Shown here: positions 15,639-24,015 of the stretch, piece after piece
Numbering within the stretch: the first letter of the stretch is position 1
Layout: each line of letters starts with the position of its first letter
Source of the DNA: Pseudomonas abietaniphila
GTDB taxonomy: Bacteria > Pseudomonadota > Gammaproteobacteria > Pseudomonadales > Pseudomonadaceae
NCBI RefSeq assembly: GCF_900100795.1
Contig: NZ_FNCO01000006.1
Coordinates: 186,001 to 250,000 of the forward strand
DNA: 64,000 nucleotides
Direction: 5' to 3'
Program-made: the position numbers and the translations under genes
The notes under the pieces: generated by a model
What the model was told of the DNA's origin: nothing
The model's database searches: none
What the model saw: the letters and a program-made list of their open reading frames with translations, nothing else

Positions 15639-18466
15639 GGGTTAATCAAGCCTACCGTTTCTTCAAGACTCTCTTCCGCCCCTGAAAAGGTTTCCGGGAC
15701 ATGGACCGTCACGTGAGTGACGTAGTGTTTCTGCTTACCATGTGAGCCCGGCAGATAAAGGCTCAAGCCTACGATGTCTGCCTTCGCTTTGAGCGGTGCT
15801 CTTGCTCTACGTGGTGCTGCGGCAACTTTGGGTTCACGCGGTTTACTGTCCTTATCGATCAGATAAATCAGCAGTTGAGGTATTGTCCCAACCTCACCAT
15901 CGCGACGAAGCCTCGCCACCGCTTCATTACTAAATCCTGCCTTAGGAATATCATCCTCTCCAAGTCCCCGAGCGTCCGCGAGTAGATCTCTCGGATCTCT
16001 CAGCGCACCGATTGAAACTCCCTCATCAGAACGTCTATCACCCAATCGGCTACGGTTGACTCGACCAACCGCCTTATCTGAAATCTCCCAGCGGTTGTCT
16101 GGCTTCGGCGCGCTGCCCGCCACTACCACGTTCCATTTCATGTAGCCGGCGTTCTGAGCGTGCTCACCAAGCCATTTCAGAAATGCTTCCATGTCTGAGA
16201 AGAACTGGTTTCCAGCATGAAATGACATGCTGGCGAGATAATCCGCAATCTGGTCAACATCAACATTTCGCCAGACAAGGCTATTAGCCCCCTTCATCTC
16301 GGACGGCTCGAGGTTGGCTCCTGCCGAACCGAGAAACTTCTCCGTCGAAGCTAAGTTGGCGCCAAGCACCTCAAACGCATCGTCGCCGTCATGGAAAACG
16401 GTTGTTTGCCGGCTGATACCTGAGAAATCGAATTCCGCCTTGATCGCTTGCTGCATCTTGTTCGCGCCTGTCGGACGAATCCAGGCAAGCCTCGAATGCA
16501 CTCGGACGCGAGGCCCGAACTCTTCGGGCCTCGCGCCGCCATACATGAAACGCTGGAGATCGTCACGAAGCTCCTCTTCAGCCACTGTCATGAATTCGTA
16601 CTTTTCCCTCGTGTCATCAGACATCCAGATGCGAGGTAACAATTCATAGCCTTTGCGGTAACCAAACCAGCGTCCCATTTGCATCAGGGAATCTGCTTGC
16701 GCGGAGCCACGCAGAAAAAAGGTGCTGACTAGATTTTCTATCGTCAATCCACGAGAAAGCGTCCCGCCACCAATGACGATGAAGGCAGTGCAGAAATCCA
16801 ATTGTTGCTGTGAATCGGGATAGAACAGCCGACGAACTTCGTTCTCATTAGTCACCCCGTTATTCGCACAGTTGTCGACGCACACGTGAATACCGCGGTG
16901 ATACCTGCGCTCAAATTGTTCGTCCAGCTGGATAGCCGTCACCGTGTCGAGAAGCGTGCGTATTTCTGCGAAAAAACTCTCGAAGGCAGGCAGCTCATGG
17001 AGCTCTGACAACCGCCCATACTTGGGGAAACGCTCGGAAAACTGCGCGACGTTCAGATCTGATGAAATCTTGTCCCACACAGGCTTCAAAGTAGCTATCA
17101 GTTGGTCATCTCTCAACTGTGCCCACGCCTCAAGCGCTGCCTGGACCGCGTCGCTCATGGCTTCGTGGTGAAGCTGCCTTGCACTCGTATGGATTAACAT
17201 ACTCACAGGCTTCGCTGCTCCAGATAAACGCATAACAGCAACGCAGCACAGGTACCAGATTAAGCTTTCCCTTAACGCGTGGGGGAGTGCGAGCGCTTCA
17301 CCGCTGTGAAGACTGCCAACCTGCTCCAGGTCTTGGTCCGAGACCTCACGAATGATACCCAGAGGCTCCATCTCATTTTCTGGATAACCGAAAATCTGCA
17401 CAGGCCCGAAATGTTCGTCTGCTTGCGGCAGGGCAGCGATGAAATCACTTGGATACAGGGTATCTCCTGGTCCTTCATTGAGAAAGTTAGCGGCAGGTGT
17501 GGCGGTGAAGGCGACATAGTTAACACTTTGCAGCGGCAACTTGGTCAACTGGAGAATAAGGCCGTTGATGACCGTACGTTCTGCCGTTGAAACGTCATTA
17601 GAGTTGATCCCTGCCTGATCAGCCTCATCGTCAATCACCACGAGCCGCATCTGTGCCATCCCAAGCTTATGCGCCTCGACCCAAGCGATCAGATGTCTCA
17701 GGCGAGCAGGATTTTTCAAACAAACAACAAGATGCCGGTCTCTGCGGCCAGCATCAAACTGCATGTCCTGGGCTCGCGCTCCGTAGGGGCTGTTCCGCGA
17801 CGGATGCTCAATCGACTTCCAACTGAGATTACCGTCATGCTGAAACAAGTCGCCAATCAAGCGCCTGCTGGTTTGTACTCGTAGGTTTTCGAGGGTTCCA
17901 GTGAGCACTACGAACAGGTTCCAGCGGTAATCGGCTGCCATGGAAATCAGGCCAGCCATATTGGCTGTCTTGCCGGACTGAACATGCCCGACCACAAGCC
18001 CTTTTACGGCTGATCGGTCTTTTGTGTTCTGGCGAAGATGCTTGAGGATCCGCAACGCTGAAGCTTGAATATTGTCGACTGAAGCTTCCTTCCAGCCTTG
18101 CGCGACAAGATGCTTTCTGTATAGCTGCCAAGCACTGCGCGTGTCCTGCGGTACAGCCAATCCCGGATCAGCCTCTTCAGGACCGACAACGATCAATGGC
18201 CTGCCAGCAGCGACAGAGTGTTGTTCCGCTCGTTCCTTATGACGAACGATCTCTTTCCACCGCTCGAAACGCTCTTCCGGGCTTTCGCCAAGCGATGGCC
18301 AGTCAGACATTTCCTCTTGTGAGACGAGCCACTCATTAGCCGTTTCGAGTGATTCTCCTTTTCGGCCAAGCATGGCTACAAATTCCCAACTCCTACCTTG
18401 CGCACGCCATTCATCAATAAAAGCGCGGCATTTGTCATACGCTGGGTCAATGCTGTAATCAACCAT
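15635..18466 (-). CDS. Z1-domain superfamily II helicase-like ATPase
   Basis: 943 residues, first gene of the five-gene operon. Walker A GHVQSGKT at about 160-167, Walker B/DEAD-like VVIDDEADQ at 277-284, motif III-like FTATPAANF at 320-328, and the Z1 domain with IGGGTLSRGLTIENL followed by QMGRWFGYRKGY (motif VI region) in the middle third. These are hallmarks of Z1 proteins, the helicase partner of MORC-like ATPases in predicted restriction systems. AGGGA lies about 6 bases before the ATG at 18466. The C-terminal 100 residues (about RAPLKAKADIVGLSLYLPGS onward) may be a small interaction domain. Confidence 0.9.
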   Translation of the reverse strand: MVDYSIDPAYDKCRAFIDEWRAQGRSWEFVAMLGRKGESLETANEWLVSQEEMSDWPSLGESPEERFERWKEIVRHKERAEQHSVAAGRPLIVVGPEEADPGLAVPQDTRSAWQLYRKHLVAQGWKEASVDNIQASALRILKHLRQNTKDRSAVKGLVVGHVQSGKTANMAGLISMAADYRWNLFVVLTGTLENLRVQTSRRLIGDLFQHDGNLSWKSIEHPSRNSPYGARAQDMQFDAGRRDRHLVVCLKNPARLRHLIAWVEAHKLGMAQMRLVVIDDEADQAGINSNDVSTAERTVINGLILQLTKLPLQSVNYVAFTATPAANFLNEGPGDTLYPSDFIAALPQADEHFGPVQIFGYPENEMEPLGIIREVSDQDLEQVGSLHSGEALALPHALRESLIWYLCCVAVMRLSGAAKPVSMLIHTSARQLHHEAMSDAVQAALEAWAQLRDDQLIATLKPVWDKISSDLNVAQFSERFPKYGRLSELHELPAFESFFAEIRTLLDTVTAIQLDEQFERRYHRGIHVCVDNCANNGVTNENEVRRLFYPDSQQQLDFCTAFIVIGGGTLSRGLTIENLVSTFFLRGSAQADSLMQMGRWFGYRKGYELLPRIWMSDDTREKYEFMTVAEEELRDDLQRFMYGGARPEEFGPRVRVHSRLAWIRPTGANKMQQAIKAEFDFSGISRQTTVFHDGDDAFEVLGANLASTEKFLGSAGANLEPSEMKGANSLVWRNVDVDQIADYLASMSFHAGNQFFSDMEAFLKWLGEHAQNAGYMKWNVVVAGSAPKPDNRWEISDKAVGRVNRSRLGDRRSDEGVSIGALRDPRDLLADARGLGEDDIPKAGFSNEAVARLRRDGEVGTIPQLLIYLIDKDSKPREPKVAAAPRRARAPLKAKADIVGLSLYLPGSHGKQKHYVTHVTVHVPETFSGAEESLEETVGLINP

Positions 18467-18854
18467 TAGTATCCCTACTGTTCGGAGAAAGACTCGGAGC
18501 AGGAAATGAAAAAATCCAAGTCAGGGATGGAAATAGTGGCATAGCGCTGGCAACCTTGCAAAAAACCATTATCAGGCTTCTGCGACTTATAGCCTTGCGG
18601 CCTTGCCACATAACCCTACTTTCCCAAGCGCCTAAGAAACGCAGACAAAAAAGTACAAAGCAGCGGCAGTTGTGTTCCCGACAGATGCAGTATTTTAGGC
18701 CTACGTCCTCCGGCTGCGCTTCCCAAAATCTCAGCTAATTCGGGAGTAGTCTAATAGACCGGTGAGGGGAATGCGTCCCGCTCGTTTACTACTTTGGGGT
18801 TTCTTAGCTTCCGAAACCCTTAGCCATGAAAGGTCATCAAGAAGATATACGGAC
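18467..18854. other. upstream region of the Z1 operon, no gene seen
   Basis: About 390 bases between the Z1 start (leftward) and a small rightward frame. It must hold the promoter of the Z1/MORC operon; I cannot assign one convincingly. No direct repeats, integrase remnant or tRNA end is visible that would mark an island border. Confidence 0.4.
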
Positions 18855-19100
18855 ATGGACAAGTCCGCCTCTCCCACCCCTTTCCACCGCCAACCGTCCC
18901 CTACGCACTTTCCTCCTGGATTCCGGAGTCTGATTCTGCCCCGTGATCTTGGCCGGCTCATGGGCTGGCTGCTGAACGAGCGCACAACGCGCAAGCTGGA
19001 TGCGGATCAGCATATGGTGGTGACGCTGGTCGATGGGCAGGGTGAGGAAGAGGCATTGGTGATGAGCGAATCGGCGGTGTATGCGCTGATGAAGGGATAG
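18855..19100 (+). CDS. hypothetical small protein
   Basis: 81 residues from ATG 18855 (MDKSASPTPFHRQ...), with an in-frame extension back to 18762. The N-terminal 30 residues are Ser/Pro/His-rich and disordered-looking; the C-terminal 50 are folded-looking (LGRLMGWLLNERTTRKLDAD and HMVVTLVDGQGEEEALVMSES). Not recognised. The ribosome binding site is weak (AAGAAG, 12 bases). It may be a gene or the tail of a decayed one. Confidence 0.4.
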   Translation: MDKSASPTPFHRQPSPTHFPPGFRSLILPRDLGRLMGWLLNERTTRKLDADQHMVVTLVDGQGEEEALVMSESAVYALMKG

Positions 19101-19304
19101 CGCCAGAATCGATCAGCCCTTGTTTGAGCTTTTTGCAGTTTGCTCTCTCGCTGCAACGTCGTGTTAGCGCTCAAACCACGATTATGTAGGAATGATGCTT
19201 GGCTATAGGTAGGGCGAATCCGGATTTTTTTGAAGACGGTTGGGCATTCAAAAACGCTGGTAGGGTCGCGACTTTCAAGTCAAAACCCAAATCAAGGATG
19301 TGGA

Positions 19305-19799
19305 ATGAACCGGCCGCTATTCAGTTTCGCTTGGTCTGCTTCGCAGCGCATATACGATCCTTCTAATTCCGGCGCCAAGGTTGCCAAAATCATTGGGGGC
19401 TTCGTTGAGAAAAACATCAACAACCCTGACCCGGCGCAGCGCTGGAGCAATACCTGCGCTGTTCGTATGAGCTACATATTCAATGAGGCTGGGCTGGTCA
19501 TTCCCGCTATTGCCGGGCAAACCGTCTCTGGCGCGGACAAACGACAGTATTTTTTCCGCGTTAGAAACCTGATTACCTTTTTGCGTCAACGATGGGGTGA
19601 GCCGGACGTTGTGCAGTATCCGCCTTCGGGAGAGTTCTCCGGTAGGAGAGGCGTGATCCTTTTTGAGGTTTCGGGCTGGTCTGATGCGCAAGGCCATGCG
19701 ACGTTGTTCGATGGAGGTCGATGCTACGACCAGTGCTACTTCAACTCACCCGAATCGCACTACCGGACTGATCGAGCCAATTTCTGGAGTTTGCCGTGA
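19305..19799 (+). CDS. tae4: type VI secretion amidase effector, Tae4 family
   Basis: 164-residue peptidoglycan amidase effector injected by the type VI secretion system; Tae4 enzymes cut the D-Glu-mDAP bond of Gram-negative peptide stems. The catalytic Cys is in NTCAVRMSYIFNEAG (about residue 51) and the His in GHATLFDGGRCYDQCYF (about residue 137), giving the NlpC/P60-like Cys-His dyad with the Tae4-specific spacing. AAGGA is 6 bases before the ATG at 19305. Its stop overlaps the immunity gene start as GTGA. No T6SS structural, vgrG or hcp gene occurs in the window, so this is an orphan effector fired by a T6SS encoded elsewhere. Confidence 0.9.
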   Translation: MNRPLFSFAWSASQRIYDPSNSGAKVAKIIGGFVEKNINNPDPAQRWSNTCAVRMSYIFNEAGLVIPAIAGQTVSGADKRQYFFRVRNLITFLRQRWGEPDVVQYPPSGEFSGRRGVILFEVSGWSDAQGHATLFDGGRCYDQCYFNSPESHYRTDRANFWSLP

Positions 19800-20254
19800 A
19801 TTTGCACTTATCTCCCTCTCTCGCCTTTTCAAGCGCTTTCGTATTTTTGTCGCTTTGCTGCTCGATGGCAGGCGCAGTTGATTCTCCACAAGCTGGCGCC
19901 CGTACCAACGCGCAGAACTTCAAAGACATGGTGCTGGCCACTTGCGTAGCGAATGCCTACAAAGGCGACAAACCTGCAGCCACTGATGCGGGGAGCAGCG
20001 TCAGTGCGTTACGGGATTGGACTGAGTACGACCTGGAGAAGGCGCCTGATGAGATCAAGCGCTTGGTGGATGAGTATCTGGCGAAGGACTATCAGAATCC
20101 GTTGGTTGAGGCGGAAATCAAGGGCGTTCGTTTCGATCTGTTGAAGTGCCTGGATCTGTATCACAGCGATGAGTTGGACAGCCAGGTCGAGCGCTTGGTT
20201 ATTGATCCCGTGAAGACCTACCGGCAAGACAGCCCATCGTCTGCGCAGCCCTAG
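19796..20254 (+). CDS. tai4: T6SS amidase immunity protein, Tai4 family
   Basis: 152 residues with a Sec signal peptide (hydrophobic stretch up to CCSMAGA, cleavage near residue 27), as expected for a periplasmic immunity protein that inhibits incoming Tae4. The mature part has the Tai4-like NFKDMVLATCVANAYKG segment and two further cysteines, one in FDLLKCLDLYHS, probably disulfide-bonded. GTG start at 19796 overlaps the effector stop by 4 bases, so the pair is co-translated. Together they protect kin and kill non-kin. Confidence 0.88.
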   Translation: MNLHLSPSLAFSSAFVFLSLCCSMAGAVDSPQAGARTNAQNFKDMVLATCVANAYKGDKPAATDAGSSVSALRDWTEYDLEKAPDEIKRLVDEYLAKDYQNPLVEAEIKGVRFDLLKCLDLYHSDELDSQVERLVIDPVKTYRQDSPSSAQP

Positions 20255-20360
20255 CCCATTCGCTGAGTGTGGCGGAACATTGGTCGGTGTTATGGCAGTC
20301 CGTCGGGCTGTGCCGGGGTGCGAGAGCAACGCAAGCCTACGGGCAGTCCCTTCTTATGCC

Positions 20361-20600
20361 CTACCAGTAATAGTCTTTGTATTTTTCACAGTTGAAGAAC
20401 AGTTCGAGACCTATAACCCACGCGACGACAAAGCCCCAGATGAAGAAGTCGTCGATGTGTGTGTCGAGGGTGAAGGTTGCTGTGGCACCGACGATGATGA
20501 GGGCGAGGCCAGTCCATTTGCGGGGGCGTTTGTGTATGAGTTTGCGGTTGAGCACGAAGTAGGCGGTGTAGGAGAGGAATATCCCCAAGATGAAGAGCAT
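20361..20600 (-). CDS. small membrane protein, paralogue of its upstream neighbour
   Basis: 79 residues with three predicted membrane segments (LFILGIFLSYTAYFVL, WTGLALIIVGATATFTL, FFIWGFVVAWVIGLELFF). The middle RKWTGLALIIVGATATF aligns with RKWLGLMMLTTGVIAFF of the gene just upstream (20605-20841), so the two are tandem paralogues. Four bases separate them. Function not recognised. Such duplicated mini membrane proteins behind an unrelated soluble protein are often immunity proteins; that is inference here. Confidence 0.65.
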   Translation of the reverse strand: MLFILGIFLSYTAYFVLNRKLIHKRPRKWTGLALIIVGATATFTLDTHIDDFFIWGFVVAWVIGLELFFNCEKYKDYYW

Positions 20601-20604
20601 GGGA

Positions 20605-20841
20605 TCAGTCCTCTTCCTTCGTGAATTGATCGCGGGCAGAGAACAGGCTGTAGCCAGAATTGAACAGCATTAGAAGCGCTGCGAACAGTTCGTGACTTTT
20701 ATCGAAGAGCTTGAAAAAGGCAATAACGCCGGTGGTCAGCATCATCAACCCCAACCACTTCCGCCAGAATCTCGGTTTGAGTTTGTAGATGAGCGCTAGG
20801 CTGATGGTCATACCCAGACCAACGATCATGGGCACTGTCAC
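20605..20841 (-). CDS. small membrane protein, possible immunity protein
   Basis: 78 residues from a GTG at 20841, which overlaps the upstream stop as GTGA; an internal ATG at 20829 is an alternative. Three predicted membrane segments and a charged tail (RDQFTKEED). Related in sequence to the next gene (20361-20600). Co-translated with the 20838-21410 protein. Family not recognised. Confidence 0.65.
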   Translation of the reverse strand: MTVPMIVGLGMTISLALIYKLKPRFWRKWLGLMMLTTGVIAFFKLFDKSHELFAALLMLFNSGYSLFSARDQFTKEED

Positions 20842-21410
20842 TGAGCGCCTCCTGTGTTTTTGATGAGCATGGTCCGCGATGAATGCTGTTGGCCGATACC
20901 GCCTTCCACCCATGCTTGAACCGCGACGATGACGTCACCGGCGTGTCGCGTATCGAGCGCAAACTTAAGAGAAAATCCCGACGCAGCTCCGGTCGCTTTC
21001 CTCTGCCAGGGCTTCAGTACCGGAAATGCCTTTCCTATGATGCCGGCTGTCGCGAGCGCTAAAGCGTCGTTCTGATCATTGAACAATTGCGCTTGATCCC
21101 GCGTTAATGGCCTCGATACTGCGACGACCATTTCACACGGCCGCTTTTGCGCGAGCATGCGGTCGTAGGTTTCGGTGATGAAGTCTTGGACTCGCCAGTA
21201 GTCGCATCCAGCGTCGCAGAAGTGCAGCGTTCGAAGTGCCAGGCGGTCTTCGGGCATGACGGTGAATCGTGTGACGGAGAAGTACACGCCGAAGTGGCCG
21301 CGGTAGTGAGTCCTTTCCTGTTTCACTGAATGCGTTCCGGGATGTAGGCGGACGCGGAGTTTGCGCGAGGAATCGGCGTTCAGGAATGTGGGTTGGGATG
21401 AAACAGACAA
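20838..21410 (-). CDS. unrecognised protein upstream of two mini membrane proteins
   Basis: 190 residues if it starts at the TTG at 21410; an in-frame TAG lies just upstream, and the first internal ATG is at residue 52 (MPEDRLALRTLHFC). The doubtful start suggests either a rare TTG start or a 5'-truncated remnant of a longer gene. No signal peptide or clear membrane helix. Features: HFCDAGCDYWRV, and a Gly/Ala-rich segment ALALATAGIIGKAFPVL in the second half. It is followed with a 4-base overlap by two paralogous small membrane proteins, an arrangement like an effector with immunity proteins, and lies about 600 bases from tae4/tai4 on the opposite strand. No function can be assigned. Confidence 0.55.
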   Translation of the reverse strand: MSVSSQPTFLNADSSRKLRVRLHPGTHSVKQERTHYRGHFGVYFSVTRFTVMPEDRLALRTLHFCDAGCDYWRVQDFITETYDRMLAQKRPCEMVVAVSRPLTRDQAQLFNDQNDALALATAGIIGKAFPVLKPWQRKATGAASGFSLKFALDTRHAGDVIVAVQAWVEGGIGQQHSSRTMLIKNTGGAQ

Positions 21411-21696
21411 GACCTACCAGAAGCACGGATGAGTCCTACGAACGCCGAAATCAAAGCTTTTGGAAACACCCTGATCATTCTCGCTCTGGAGAGCTGAGCG
21501 TAACCTTCTCTCTGCGCTACGGATCGTCCCCACGCTCAGGGGTGAGGCGGCTTAAAGACTTTTCGTTTGCGTCCGACTTATTTGGGGTATCGAGATTACG
21601 ATCGCTGCCGTCGGCAAGCCGGACTGCTACGGCGTGGATTTTGCGGCATATGTTGACTTACTTTTCCCCTCACGGATTACGAAACAGACCACGGAC

Positions 21697-22635
21697 ATGG
21701 CTAAGAAAACCTCTGCTCTTGAAGGCTTCATCTACCTCGCCAGCAAGCTCCCTTGGTGGGTTTGTCTTGCCCTCGCAATTGCATCGGGGCTTTATCTGCA
21801 TTCGGTCGCCAGCACACCGATGCCGACCACGGTCGATGTGCGGCATATGGATACGGTACTGACGACGTCGGCGTTTCGGGGAATGGCGACGTTTGGACAG
21901 TTCTTTGTGCCGCTGATCTTTATCGGCGGCGCGGTTGCTTCGATCTTCAAGCGCCGAAAACGCCGACATCTTCTGGATTCAGTCACCACGCCCGGAGGCA
22001 ATACGCTGCTGAGCATCAGCTGGCATGACTTTGAACTGCTGGTCGGTGAGGCGTTGCGGCGCCGGGGTTATGCCGTGCAGGAAACGGGTGCTAACGGGCC
22101 AGATGGCGGTATGGATCTGATTGCACGAAAGGACGGCGAGACGTACCTGGTGCAGTGCAAGCAGTGGCGTTCGGTGCAGGTGGGTGTGCCGGTGGTGCGT
22201 GAGTTGTATGGGGCGATGGCGGCTGAGGGCGCTGTCGGCGGTTTCGTGGTGACCAGTGGGACGTTTACCCAACCGGCGCGGGCGTTTGCGTCGGGGCGCA
22301 ATGTGCAGTTGGTGGATGGCGCGGTGTTAAGGCAGTGGATTGCGGAGATGAAGAAACCGGGTCCGCGGCCGACGGTTGAGGTGGTTGCAGAGCGGGTTGA
22401 GCAGCCAGTGGTTGCGCCGGATATTAAAGCCCCCGTGGTGAAAGATAGGGTTCCGCAGGCAGTGCCTGAGGTGAAGGTTGAGCCCAAGGCGCCGGCCTGC
22501 CCGTTCTGTAAAAAACCGATGGTGACGAAGCTGGCACGAACTGGGAAGAACGCTGGCGGGAATTTCTGGGGCTGCGTGGATTATCCGAAGTGTCGGGGGA
22601 TTCGGCCGATTTTTGCGGCGATGAAGGTGCGGTGA
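21697..22635 (+). CDS. membrane-anchored Mrr-type restriction endonuclease with zinc ribbon
   Basis: 312 residues from ATG 21697 (MAKKTSALEGF); an in-frame ATG at 21634 is possible and neither has a strong ribosome binding site. Order of parts: two membrane segments (about 18-40 and 65-85), a basic RRKRRH stop-transfer, an Mrr_cat nuclease domain (about 105-225) with GANGPDGGMDLIARKDGETYLVQCKQW carrying the D...QxK-type core, a Pro/Val-rich linker, and a C-terminal topoisomerase-type zinc ribbon (CPFCKKPMV...GCVDYPKC). Mrr-like enzymes cleave modified or foreign DNA. The stop is one base from the stop of the convergent PP2C gene. Confidence 0.85.
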   Translation: MAKKTSALEGFIYLASKLPWWVCLALAIASGLYLHSVASTPMPTTVDVRHMDTVLTTSAFRGMATFGQFFVPLIFIGGAVASIFKRRKRRHLLDSVTTPGGNTLLSISWHDFELLVGEALRRRGYAVQETGANGPDGGMDLIARKDGETYLVQCKQWRSVQVGVPVVRELYGAMAAEGAVGGFVVTSGTFTQPARAFASGRNVQLVDGAVLRQWIAEMKKPGPRPTVEVVAERVEQPVVAPDIKAPVVKDRVPQAVPEVKVEPKAPACPFCKKPMVTKLARTGKNAGGNFWGCVDYPKCRGIRPIFAAMKVR

Positions 22636-22636
22636 A

Positions 22637-23314
22637 TCAACTGTGCAGTCTCAGGTCGATCCAGGTCAGGTCATCTTCCGCCCCCGGAGACTCTGATTCA
22701 GGGAAGGCCAGTAAAGTTGCCTGATGGACGTCGCTCAACTCCGCCCAGAAACCATCTGTGGCCAGAATAATCCTGGCATCGGGCTCGTTCTGTTGGCTCA
22801 TGGTGTCCGGCTCGGGCTTTCTACCAACGCGCAAGCTTCGAGTCAGACGATGCCGCCCGCGATCTGACGCTATATCGCTGTGTGTTCGGTTCCGCCGCCA
22901 GTTCGCCATGCAATGTGGAGAATTCAGCCATTCAATTTGCCCTCCGGCTCGCACAAGACCCGCGCAGCAGTCGCCCTCATACGCGAGCGTCAGCACCTCA
23001 TTTTCAATGAGTGCTACTAGATAACTTGCCGAACCTTGGCACGGGTCGGTGAATAACTCAGCATGTGTGTCATTCAGCATCGTTTCGAGGTATTGGGCGG
23101 CCGTTTCGAGGGTGGCGCCTTCGCTATGTGCGCGCCCTTTTTCATAATGAGCGATGACATGGCGCACAAATGCCTCGGCCAATAGCGTGCTGTGGGGCCT
23201 CGAAGTGCCATCAGCAATGACGAACAACCCTGTGGAGCCTTCATACGAAGCACCTACATGGTCACTGGTCACTTCGCATTTGCGTCCCTGGATGGAGCGT
23301 GTGAAGTGGATCAT
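22637..23314 (-). CDS. PP2C-family protein phosphatase in NTase operon
   Basis: 225 residues, third gene of an HTH-nucleotidyltransferase-phosphatase operon. PPM/PP2C motifs: TSDHVGAS (Asp18), LFVIADGTS (Asp35-Gly36), TLAYEGDCCAGLV (Gly-Asp 114-115), ILATDGFWAEL (Asp187-Gly188), and a terminal EDDLTWI where DN is usual. These residues bind the two Mn/Mg ions, so the enzyme should be active. PP2C enzymes remove phosphate from Ser/Thr; no kinase gene is adjacent, so the substrate is unclear and may be the partner proteins. The start overlaps the nucleotidyltransferase stop by 4 bases. Confidence 0.85.
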   Translation of the reverse strand: MIHFTRSIQGRKCEVTSDHVGASYEGSTGLFVIADGTSRPHSTLLAEAFVRHVIAHYEKGRAHSEGATLETAAQYLETMLNDTHAELFTDPCQGSASYLVALIENEVLTLAYEGDCCAGLVRAGGQIEWLNSPHCMANWRRNRTHSDIASDRGRHRLTRSLRVGRKPEPDTMSQQNEPDARIILATDGFWAELSDVHQATLLAFPESESPGAEDDLTWIDLRLHS

Positions 23315-24015
23315 GAGAGGTCAGCCAGCGCCTTGAAGCGGTCGAAGATCAATTTCCCGCGCCCAGGGTTGGCTCTTACCGAACTTGAACTCTCGATGGC
23401 ATACGACGCCGTTTTCAGCCCCACTAATTCGAGCATTCCCTGAGCGATATACGACCGCAGCTCGGGCTCCGCCAGCCTGACCTCATTCAGCAACTCTTCA
23501 CGCCCGTCCACCAAAACTAGAATGTCCTCGAAGTCCTTGTGATACGCGGTTCCGCACCCTCGCCCTCTGAACGCTTCCAGCTTCGTCGCCAGGAAATAGG
23601 TTGGCTTGAAGATCTGAATCCTGTGTCCGCCTGGAAGCTGAAATTGCTCAGCTTGCGCCAAGCCATCCACGAACCACCGATTCGCATAGCCCAATATTTC
23701 AGGAATCGATGGCATGACATCGACGATCAGCTCGTGGAATCGGAATCTGCAGGTGTAATCGCTGTCTTCCCGGGTGATCTTGAAGCCCTTGGTCGCCAGC
23801 CGCTCGGTGAGAGCCTTCCAGTCCGCTATCCCCGCGAGTTCGATCACCAGATCGACGTCTTCGGTATAACGGATGTCATCCAGTACGGCATCATCCGTGC
23901 AAAGCAGCCATGTCGTGGCCCCACCCACGAAAGCAACTTCCTTAAGAAGCTCCTCCCCCAAACCGTCCGCCACGTGGCCGAGCATGTCGAAATTGTGATT
24001 CGCCGCCTCGCTCAT
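23311..24015 (-). CDS. nucleotidyltransferase-fold protein (AbiEii-like)
   Basis: 234 residues of the pol-beta nucleotidyltransferase fold: FVGGATTWLL (Gly31-Gly32), YTEDVDLVIEL with Asp53 and Asp55, and the third acidic residue in HELIVDVMPS (Asp99). The KLEAFRGRG and HKDFEDILVLVDGR segments resemble the AbiEii/MNT-like toxin group, which transfers nucleotides to tRNA or proteins. It overlaps both neighbours by 4 bases (HTH regulator before, PP2C phosphatase after). By position it could be the toxin of a type IV-like system or a signalling enzyme. Substrate unknown. Confidence 0.82.
   Translation of the reverse strand: MSEAANHNFDMLGHVADGLGEELLKEVAFVGGATTWLLCTDDAVLDDIRYTEDVDLVIELAGIADWKALTERLATKGFKITREDSDYTCRFRFHELIVDVMPSIPEILGYANRWFVDGLAQAEQFQLPGGHRIQIFKPTYFLATKLEAFRGRGCGTAYHKDFEDILVLVDGREELLNEVRLAEPELRSYIAQGMLELVGLKTASYAIESSSSVRANPGRGKLIFDRFKALADLS

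Noticed and set aside
18467..19304. island boundary (tRNA end, att repeat or integrase remnant)
   Set aside because: No such sequence could be seen.
21133..21426. 97-codon frame overlapping the 20838-21410 gene, beginning with a signal-like MLLVGLVCF
   Set aside because: The rest is Arg/Pro-rich shadow of the longer frame. It remains possible that its first residues belong to a frameshifted gene start, but I cannot support it.
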